64,000 nucleotides of DNA from Mycoplasmatota bacterium (GTDB lineage: Bacteria > Bacillota_I > Bacilli_A > Acholeplasmatales > Acholeplasmataceae), in contig CP076021.1 of NCBI GenBank assembly GCA_018622495.1, positions 434,001-498,000 of the forward strand, given 5' to 3'. Numbering within the stretch: position 1 is the first letter of the stretch; every line of letters starts with the position of its first letter. This document shows, piece after piece, positions 56,724 through 64,000 of the stretch. The notes beneath the pieces are model-generated. The model was given only the letters and a program-made list of their open reading frames with translations, was not told the DNA's origin and made no database searches. The translations under genes and the position numbers were made by a program.

Positions 56724-56825
56724 ATGCCCAAGACAGTAGGTGCTACATGCTTAATTTCCTACCGAGGTGATAAACGTATACGTTTCTCTCTTTTGTCTTG
56801 GCATAAAAGAGAGATTTTATTTTAT
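56724..56825 (+). promoter_or_regulatory. L10 ribosomal-protein leader with attenuator
   Basis: A recognisable L10 leader: ATGCCCAAGACA...TGTCTTGGCAT (56724-56804) encloses AGTAGGTGCTACATGC and TTTCCTACCGAGG. The stem TCTCTCTTTT (56785-56794) with AAAAGAGAGA (56805-56814), followed by T-rich sequence, competes with it and looks like a terminator. L10-L12 binding would select between the two, controlling rplJ-rplL and possibly rpoBC. Confidence 0.8.
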
Positions 56826-56838
56826 AAGGAGGCACTTA

Positions 56839-57339
56839 ATGCAAAAAGCAAGTATTGTAAAAAAGGCTGAACAAGTCGAAGCACTATGAGAAAAACTCAA
56901 TAGTGCTGCTACAGTTGTTGCTTTTGATTATCCAGGATTAACAGTAGAAGCATTTACTGAATTACGTGGAAAATTAAGAGAAGCAAACTGTGAAGTTGCA
57001 GTTTACAAGAATAACATTTCAAAAAGAGCTTCAATTGCTGCTGGATACGAAGCATTAGCAGACTCATTTGTGGGTCCTAAAGCTTTAGCAATTAGTTTTG
57101 AAGATGTTGTTGCACCTGCAAAGATCATTTATGATTTTGCAAAAGATAACAAAAATGTTGTTATGCAAGCAGGTATTGTAGAAGGTAAAATTGCAAGTAT
57201 AGAAGTATTAAATGAATTAGCTACATTGCCATCAAGAGAAACATTATTAACAATGTTAGCAGTAGGTATGTTGACACCAGTTCGCGAATTAGCAGTTGGT
57301 CTTAACATGATAAGTGAAGAATCAGAAGCGCAAGCATAA
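56839..57339 (+). pseudogene. rplJ: 50S ribosomal protein L10 gene with in-frame TGA
   Basis: A 166-codon frame: MQKASIVKKAEQVEAL, then TGA at codon 17 (56887-56889), then EKLNSAATVVAFDYPGLTVEAFTELRGKLR. The rest is a normal L10 (VYKNNISKRASIAAGY). L10 is essential, so a true knockout is unlikely. Read error, or rarely TGA read as an amino acid, are the options; other genes in the window use TGA to stop. AAGGAGG precedes the ATG. It binds L7/L12 at the stalk base. Confidence 0.88.
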
Positions 57340-57357
57340 TTAGGAGGAAATTAAATA

Positions 57358-57732
57358 ATGGCTAAATTAACAAAAGCTGACTTCGTAGCAGCATTAAAAG
57401 AAATGACTTTATTAGAAATTAAAGACTTAGTAGACGGATTAAAAGAAGAATTCGGTATTGACCCAACAGCAGTAGCAGTTGCAGGTCCTGCAGCAGGCGG
57501 CGCAGACGCAGCTGAAGAACAAACAGAATTTGACGTAATTTTAAAATCTTTTGGTACAAACAAGATTGCAATTATCAAACTTGTACGTACAGCAACTGGT
57601 TTAGGCTTAGCAGATGCTAAGAAAGTAACTGAAACAGCTGACGCAGTATTAAAAGAAAAAGTATCAAAAGAAGACGCAGAAGCACTTAAGGTACAATTAG
57701 AAGAAGCTGGCGCAACTGTTGAACTTAAATAG
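57358..57732 (+). CDS. rplL: 50S ribosomal protein L7/L12
   Basis: A 124-residue stalk protein: N-terminal dimerisation part ([20 protein letters not shown]), Ala/Gly-rich hinge ([15 protein letters not shown]), and C-terminal GTPase-factor-binding domain ([29 protein letters not shown]). AGGAGG precedes the start. Partner of L10 encoded 18 bases upstream. A terminator follows. Confidence 0.97.
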   Translation: MAKLTKADFVAALKEMTLLEIKDLVDGLKEEFGIDPTAVAVAGPAAGGADAAEEQTEFDVILKSFGTNKIAIIKLVRTATGLGLADAKKVTETADAVLKEKVSKEDAEALKVQLEEAGATVELK

Positions 57733-57753
57733 TATTAAAAATTTTATGCGATA

Positions 57754-57780
57754 GACCTGAGAATACTCTCGGGTTTTTTC
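57754..57780 (+). terminator. Terminator after rplL
   Basis: ACCTGAG (57755-57761) pairs with CTCGGGT (57768-57774) with one G-T pair, followed by T residues. Some read-through to rpoBC is possible. Confidence 0.75.
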
Positions 57781-57799
57781 GCTGTAATTTGGGGGTTTC

Positions 57800-58405
57800 A
57801 TGAGTCATTACTATATGAATGATAAAAAACTCAATCATGAGATTCAAGAAATCAGATTTAACATAGGCAATCACGAGATGATACTTCATACAGATCGTGG
57901 TGTTTTTAGTCGCTCTAAACTTGATTATGGAACAAAGGTGTTATTAGAAAATATTGACTATCAATTAGATTATAAGACGATTATTGATATGGGGTGCGGG
58001 TACGGACCTATAGGGATATTTTCTGCTAAATCATGTCCTAAATCAAAAGTGATCATGGCCGATGTCAATGAAAGAGCGGTGTTATTAGCGCAAGAAAATA
58101 TAGCTAAAAACAACGTTAAAAATGCAAATGCTTATGTAAGTTTTTTATTTGAAAACATCAATGAAAAAGCTGATTTAATTATCTCAAACCCACCAATAAG
58201 AGCAGGTAAAAACACCGTATTTAATCTTTATGAACAAAGTTACAATCATTTAAATACAGGTGGTGTTTTCTATGCTGTTATTCAAAAAAAACAAGGTGCA
58301 CCCTCTTCAGTTAATAAACTTGAAGAAATCTTTGGTCATTGTTCAATCGTCACAAAAGACAAGGGATATTGGGTCTTAAGAGCCAAAAAAGAAAAGAAAG
58401 ATTGA
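57800..58405 (+). CDS. Class I SAM methyltransferase, RsmC-like
   Basis: A 201-residue methyltransferase with the SAM-binding motif IIDMGCGYGPIG, MADVNERAV and the catalytic NPPIRAGK, typical of RsmC-type guanine N2 methyltransferases acting on rRNA. The N-terminal RsmC half is absent, so this is the single-domain form common in Bacillota between rplL and rpoB. GGGGG precedes the ATG. Ends in TGA. Confidence 0.9.
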   Translation: MSHYYMNDKKLNHEIQEIRFNIGNHEMILHTDRGVFSRSKLDYGTKVLLENIDYQLDYKTIIDMGCGYGPIGIFSAKSCPKSKVIMADVNERAVLLAQENIAKNNVKNANAYVSFLFENINEKADLIISNPPIRAGKNTVFNLYEQSYNHLNTGGVFYAVIQKKQGAPSSVNKLEEIFGHCSIVTKDKGYWVLRAKKEKKD

Positions 58406-58511
58406 CTATTTACAATATATATGTTATTATATTTAAATGCATAATAATGCTTATATATATAAATATATATATAAATATTTGTAATTCCAGATGCGATAGG
58501 AGAGTGAATTA

Positions 58512-61500
58512 ATGGGATATCGAAACGTCAAGTATGGTAAGAAAGCAGAGCGTAGAAATTTTTCTAGAATGCGCTATGATATTGACTTACCAGGCCTTAT
58601 CGAAATACAAACTAATTCGTTTAATTGGTTTATCGAAGAAGGTATCAAAGAATTACTCGATGATATTTCACCAATTGAAGGACATAATGGTGATTTGAAA
58701 TTATATTTTGAGGAACACTTTCTATCCGAACCTAAATTTGATATTATTCAATCTAAGTTACGTGATGTTAATTACGCTAAGCAATTATCAGCACGTGTTA
58801 AATTGGAAAATGCCATTACAGGAGAAGTTAGAGAAAATGTAGTGTTAATGTGTGAAATCCCTTATATGACTCCATCGGGGACTTTTGTCATTAATGGCGC
58901 AGAACGTGTAGTAGTTTCTCAGATTATTCGTTCAGCAGGTGCTTACTATACAAGCGAATTAGATAAAAAATTAAATCGTTTGAAATATTCTGCACAAGTT
59001 ATTCCTACACGTGGTGCATGGTTAGAGTACGAACTTGGATCTAAAGATATTATGTATGCTAAATTAGATCGATCTAAAAAAGTTCCTATGACAACAATGA
59101 TGCGTGCTTTAGGTTTTCAAAAGAAAAAAGATATTTATGAAGTTTTTGGTAAATCAAAATTCATGGATGCAACTTTTGATAAAGATGACACAAAAAATAC
59201 TGATGAAGCCATTGTTGATTTATATTCAAAATTAAGACAAGGTGAAAAAGTTCCAGCCGAAGCTGCTAGAGAATTTATTCGTATGCGTTTATTTGAAAGA
59301 CGTCGTTATGATTTAGCTGCTGTTGGTCGTTATAAATTTAATAAAAAATTAGATGTATTGTCTCGTGTTGAAGGACAATATACAGTTAACGATATTATTG
59401 ATCCTCAAACAGGTGAAGTATTAGTTGCTGCTAAAACTAAATTGACTAAAGAAGTTATTGAACTATTAAAAGAACATAGAGATGCACTTCGTACTGAAGT
59501 TATTTCTAAAGAAGCTTCATTACAAAATGAAACACCTGAAGAAATTCTAGCAATTAGACTTCCAGATGGTGGAGATAATTTATATATTAAAGAAAATATT
59601 TTAAATCTTCGTACAGGTGAAGTACTTGTTGTTAAAAACTTCGAAGTTAACGAAGAAGTATTTGCAATTCTAAGAAAGAATAGACAAGCACTTGACGAAA
59701 AAGTTATTAAATATTTCTTTGGCACAAAAGATATTTATGAAAAAGAAGAAGAAAGAACTGGCGTTATTGTTGAAATGATCGAAGTGACTGTTAAAGATGA
59801 TGAAACAGATAAGATATATCCTGTTAAAGTCCTCGGTAACGATCAAAGAGAATTAAGAGAACACATAACACTATCTGATATCGTTGCTTCAATGAGCTAC
59901 TACTTAAACTTATATGATGGACTAGGATTTACTGATGATATTGACCACTTAGGTAACCGCCGTTTAAGATTAATTGGTGAACTTCTTAAAAATCAATTTA
60001 GAATTGGTATTGCTAGAGCAGAAAAAAATATTAAAGATAAAATGTCTACAACAACATTCGTAGATGCAACACCTTCTAATATTATTAATATGACACCACT
60101 TGCTGGTGCGATTAAAACTTTCTTCGGTAGTTCTCAATTATCACAATTCATGGATCAAATTAATCCACTTGCAGAATTAACTCAAAAAGAAGAGTTTCAG
60201 CACTTGGTACTGGTGGTTTAGCCAGAGATAGAGCGGGCGTAGAAGTACGTGACGTTCATAACTCTCACTATGGTAGAATTTGTCCAATTGAAACACCTGA
60301 AGGTCCTTCTATTGGATTGATCAGTTCACTTGCAACATATGGTAAAGTTGATCAATATGGATTTATTCAAACACCGTACTTAATGGTTGATAGAAGTCAT
60401 GGACAACATAAAGTTACAGATCAATTTAAATATTTAACTGCTGATGAAGAATATAACGAAGTTATTGCATCTGCAGCAACTAAGCTAAGAGAAGATGGTT
60501 CAATTGCTGAAGAAACAGTTATTGGACGTCACCGTGGAGAAACATCAGTCTTTGATGCTGAAAATGTAACATTTATGGACGTTTCTCCGAAACAAATTGT
60601 ATCTGTTGCGACATCTACAATTCCATTCTTGGAACATGATGATGCATCACGTGCTTTAATGGGTGCGAATATGCAACGTCAGGCTGTACCTCTACTTAAA
60701 ACAGACTCTCCAATCGTCGGTACTGGTATTGAATATCGTGCAGCTAAAGACTCTGGTTCTGTTGTTGTATCTGATATTACAGGATTTGTAACATATACTG
60801 ATGGTACAAAAATAACGATTACAAAACAACCTGAAGAAAAAGTTATTGTTGGCGATAATGTTTTATATGATCCTGCTAAACCATTTGATATTGAAAGTGC
60901 AAAAGCATTAGATTCATATGGTATGAGTGAAAGTAAAACATTCCCACTTATTAATTTCTTTAGATCAAATCAAGATACATTAGTTTTACAAAAACCGCTT
61001 GTTGAAGAAGGCGAATTTGTAGAAGCTGGTGATATTATTGCAGATGGTCCATCAACTGATAAAGGTGAATTAGCATTAGGACGTAACGCAACCGTGGCAT
61101 TTATGACATGGGAAGGTTATAACTATGAAGATGCTGTTATCATGTGTGAAGACCTTGTAAAAAATGATGTATATACATCAATTCACATTGATGAATATGA
61201 TATAGAAACAAGAGAATTAAAAACAGGTTCTGGTCGTGAAGAAATTACACGCGAAGTACCAAATGCAGGCTATGACGCATTAAAGAACTTAGATGAACGC
61301 GGTATTATTGTTGCGGGATCTGAAGTTAAAGAAGGCGACATTCTTGTTGGTAAGATTACACCTAAAGGTGTGTTCGAACCAAGTCCTTCAGAAAAATTAA
61401 TTCATGCGGTTATTGGTGAAAAATCAAGAGAATATCGTGATTCTTCATTACGCGTACCTCATGGTGGTGGCGGGGTTGTTCAATCAATCCAATACTTCTC

Positions 61501-62338
61501 TAAGAAAAACGGAGATGTACTACCTTCAGGAGTTAATGAATCAATTAGAGTATTTATCGTTAAAAAACGTAAAATATCTGAAGGGGACAAAATGGCAGGA
61601 CGTCATGGTAATAAAGGGGTTATCTCTAAAATATTACCAAGAGAAGATATGCCATATATGGCAGATGGTACACCGGTAGATATTATGCTTAATCCACTTG
61701 GAGTTCCTTCTCGTATGAATATTGGACAAATTTTAGAAATCCATTTAGGTATGGCTGCTAAAAAGTTAGGTGTTAAAATTGCAACACCAGTATTTGATGG
61801 TGTTGATGATACAGACTTAGAAGCGATTATGGCTGAAGCTGGATTAGATCCTGATGGAAAAACAACATTATATGATGGTCGTACAGGTATGCCTTATGAA
61901 AATAGAATTTACGTAGGTGTGATGTATATGATTAAATTATCTCACATGGTTGATGATAAACTTCATGCACGTTCAGTAGGACCTTATACACTTGTTACAC
62001 AACAACCTATGGGTGGTAAAGCTCAAAATGGTGGTCAACGTTTCGGTGAAATGGAAGTTTGGGCACTATATGCTTATGGTGCTGCACATACATTACAAGA
62101 AATGTTAACTGTTAAATCAGATGATATGTTAGGTAGAAATAAGGTTTATAGTGCAATTACGCATGGTAAAGCTATACCTGATGCTGGTATTCCAGAATCA
62201 TTTAGAGTTTTAACAAAAGAACTTCAAGCATTAGGTTTATATGTTGAATTAATTGATGCTGAGACTGGCGAAAATGAAACTGAAAAATCATTAGTCGATC
62301 AATATGCTAGTAAATATGATAAAGGAGGGATTCAATAA
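58512..62338 (+). pseudogene. rpoB: RNA polymerase beta subunit gene with a one-base frameshift
   Basis: The beta subunit is read in two frames: 58512-60221 and then up to 62338. Adding one base to the A5 run at 60184-60188 restores [23 protein letters not shown], giving 1,275 residues. Because rpoB is essential, this is almost surely a consensus error. The lesion lies in the rifampicin-binding region. At the position of E. coli His526 this protein has Gln (LTQKRR), and Ala replaces Ser522. [10 protein letters not shown] and [19 protein letters not shown] are intact. AGGAGAG precedes ATG 58512. It overlaps rpoC (TAATG). Confidence 0.95.
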
Positions 62339-64000
62339 TGGCTAAAGAAAAATTAACACTGCGTGTTGAATCACTTAAATTATCTGAAGAAGCATTAAAA
62401 AATTTAAAACTCTCTGGTATTGATCAATTAGAAGATTTTAATACATTTAATTTAAAAGAATTACAAATGTTATTATCTGATAGTTTTGATGAAATTAAGA
62501 GTGTTTTACGCCGTTATTCATTACCTCGATTATTAGATAATTTAAATATTAGTCGTGAATCAGTTGCTGTATTAAATCAAGCTGGTATAAATGACTTAGT
62601 AGATTTCTTAGAATTTGATCGTCATGCGTTATTTCATTTATTTGAAGATGATGCATTGTTACGTCAAGAAATTAACCAATTATTAGAATTTTATGGTTTT
62701 GATGCTTTAGTTGAGCATGTTCATGATGAAACTGTTAAAGCTGTCCTTCCTGAAGAGGAAAAACCTGAAAGTGCATTAGATATGGATATTTTAGATCGTA
62801 TTCATAAAAATGTTGATGCAGCTAAAAAAGGTTATGGTAGTCGCACATTCTCTCATTTTAAGATTCGTCTTGCATCACCTGATGAAATTAGACAATGGTC
62901 TTATGGTGAAGTTAAAACACATGAAACAATTAACTACCGTACATCTAAACCTGAAATTGGTGGATTGTTCTGTGAAAGAATCTTTGGACCAACAAGAGAT
63001 TATCAATGTGCTTGTGGTAAAAAACAAAGCGGAAACAAAGGACAAATCTGTCAAAAATGTGGTATTGAAATTACTGAATCAAAAGTACGTAGAGAACGTA
63101 TGGGACATATTGAACTTGAAGCACCAGTTGTTCATACATGGTACTTAAAGAACTCTCCTTCAAGACTTGCTATCCTTTTAGGTATAAAAGCGAAAGCATT
63201 AGAAGAAGTTGTTTATCATGCATCTTATATCGTTACTGATCCAGGCACTGCACCACTAGCTAAAAAACAAATCTTGTCAGAACAAGATTATTCAATGTTA
63301 ACTGAAAAATATTGGAAAAAATTTACAGCATTAACTGGTGCTGAAGCTGTTAAAAAATTATTACAAGAATTAGATTTAGATAAAGAAGTTAAATCACTTC
63401 GCAGAAAATTAAAAACTTCATCAAAACAAAAACGTGATCGTATTATTAAACGTTTAGAAGTTGTTGAAGCATTTAATAACTCTGATAACAAACCAGAATG
63501 GATGGTTATGGATGTTATTCCAGTCATTCCACCGGATTTAAGACCAATGGTTGCACTTGATGGTGGACGTTTTGCAACAACTGACTTAAATGACTTATAC
63601 CGTCGTATTCTTAACCGTAACAACCGTTTGAAAAAACAAAAAGAACAAATGGCACCTAGACTTATTACTAAAAATGAAAAACGTATGTTACAAGAAGCTG
63701 TTGATGCATTATTTGATAATGCTAAACGTGGTAAAAAGGCTGCAGTAGAACGTAATCGTCACTTAAAATCATTATCTGATATGTTACGTGGTAAACAAGG
63801 TCGATTTAGACAAAACTTACTTGGTAAACGTGTTGACTATTACGCACGTTCAGTTATTATCGTTGGTCCTGACTTAGAAATGTATCAATGTGGTATTCCA
63901 AGAGAAATGGCTATTACATTATTTAAACCATTTGTTTTACGTGAATTACAACGCATGTCAGGTCAAGAAAATGCTTCTAAGAAAAATGCTAATGCAAAAT
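62338..64000 (+). CDS. rpoC: RNA polymerase beta' subunit with N-terminal HhH extension, partial
   Basis: The gene runs off the window; 554 codons are seen. The normal RpoC start ([19 protein letters not shown], zinc site CACGKKQ...[40 protein letters not shown]) begins only at residue 174. Before it lie two units, about 13-61 and 69-121 ([22 protein letters not shown]), that look like the helix-hairpin-helix domain at the C-terminus of the alpha subunit, and a charged linker (130-172). AGGAGG (62324-62329) precedes ATG 62338, so translation from there is credible. The rest of the catalytic centre lies outside. Confidence 0.95.
   Translation, partial: MAKEKLTLRVESLKLSEEALKNLKLSGIDQLEDFNTFNLKELQMLLSDSFDEIKSVLRRYSLPRLLDNLNISRESVAVLNQAGINDLVDFLEFDRHALFHLFEDDALLRQEINQLLEFYGFDALVEHVHDETVKAVLPEEEKPESALDMDILDRIHKNVDAAKKGYGSRTFSHFKIRLASPDEIRQWSYGEVKTHETINYRTSKPEIGGLFCERIFGPTRDYQCACGKKQSGNKGQICQKCGIEITESKVRRERMGHIELEAPVVHTWYLKNSPSRLAILLGIKAKALEEVVYHASYIVTDPGTAPLAKKQILSEQDYSMLTEKYWKKFTALTGAEAVKKLLQELDLDKEVKSLRRKLKTSSKQKRDRIIKRLEVVEAFNNSDNKPEWMVMDVIPVIPPDLRPMVALDGGRFATTDLNDLYRRILNRNNRLKKQKEQMAPRLITKNEKRMLQEAVDALFDNAKRGKKAAVERNRHLKSLSDMLRGKQGRFRQNLLGKRVDYYARSVIIVGPDLEMYQCGIPREMAITLFKPFVLRELQRMSGQENASKKNANAK

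Noticed and set aside
13510-58405. TGA as a general tryptophan codon (genetic code 4)
   Set aside because: About ten genes end in TGA, several in ATGA overlaps, and the protease gene at 26524 would otherwise run through its terminator. Tryptophan is written TGG throughout. Only two in-frame TGA codons were found.
58440-58490. AT-dinucleotide palindromes before rpoB as a regulatory element
   Set aside because: Runs of TATATA form hairpins by composition alone in such AT-rich DNA; no specific motif stands out.
1-64000. CRISPR arrays, tRNA or rRNA genes
   Set aside because: No regularly spaced repeats, tRNA cloverleaf or rRNA sequence was recognised by eye; small RNAs could still be missed.

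Overview
The window is low-GC DNA from a member of the Bacillota/Mollicutes branch. The best guess is an Acholeplasma- or Izemoplasma-like mollicute. Reasons: the DNA is very AT-rich; there are many lipoproteins; no cell-wall synthesis genes are seen; the RpoC, SecE and ribosomal operon layout is Bacillota-like; and about ten genes end in TGA, so TGA is normally a stop here, unlike in Mycoplasma. This placement is inference from gene content, not a phylogeny.

Layout. (1) 1-14.8 kb is a carbohydrate locus: the end of a GH94-like phosphorylase, an ABC exporter pair, a LacI regulator with a matching operator at the next promoter, a carbohydrate-binding lipoprotein, two surface GH43 arabinanase-like lipoproteins (one broken by a stop), a sugar ABC importer (binding protein plus two permeases, no ATPase gene) and an intracellular GH43 enzyme. 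Together they would bind, cut, import and finish an arabinan-type polymer. (2) 14.8-26.5 kb holds a 5'-nucleotidase lipoprotein, a ferredoxin, a two-component system beside a MacB-like ABC exporter, a membrane-bound diguanylate cyclase, a broken lipoprotein gene and a SecB-like protein. (3) 26.5-43.7 kb is mostly housekeeping: HtrA-type protease, HtpG, rhomboid, L-LDH, M48 protease, photolyase, uracil permease with a PyrR attenuator, pyrR, rplM-rpsI, an MFS carrier, a P-loop kinase and gltX. (4) 43.7-45.2 kb is a decayed IS110-family element with short terminal inverted repeats and structured non-coding ends. (5) 45.3-64 kb is the conserved cysS-mrnC-rlmB-sigma-rpmG-secE-nusG-rplK-rplA-rplJ-rplL-rpoB-rpoC stretch, with a DUF2779 nuclease, a P-type ATPase, a DsbA-like protein and a YccF protein inserted.

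Two things stand out. RpoC starts with about 170 extra residues containing two tandem helix-hairpin-helix units that resemble the C-terminal domain of RNA polymerase alpha. Also, several genes that should be intact (rpoB, htpG, rplJ) carry single-base lesions or stops, three of the frameshifts in this window falling in A-runs. This points to consensus errors in the assembly, so other disrupted genes here should be read with that in mind. No tRNA, rRNA or CRISPR array was recognised.
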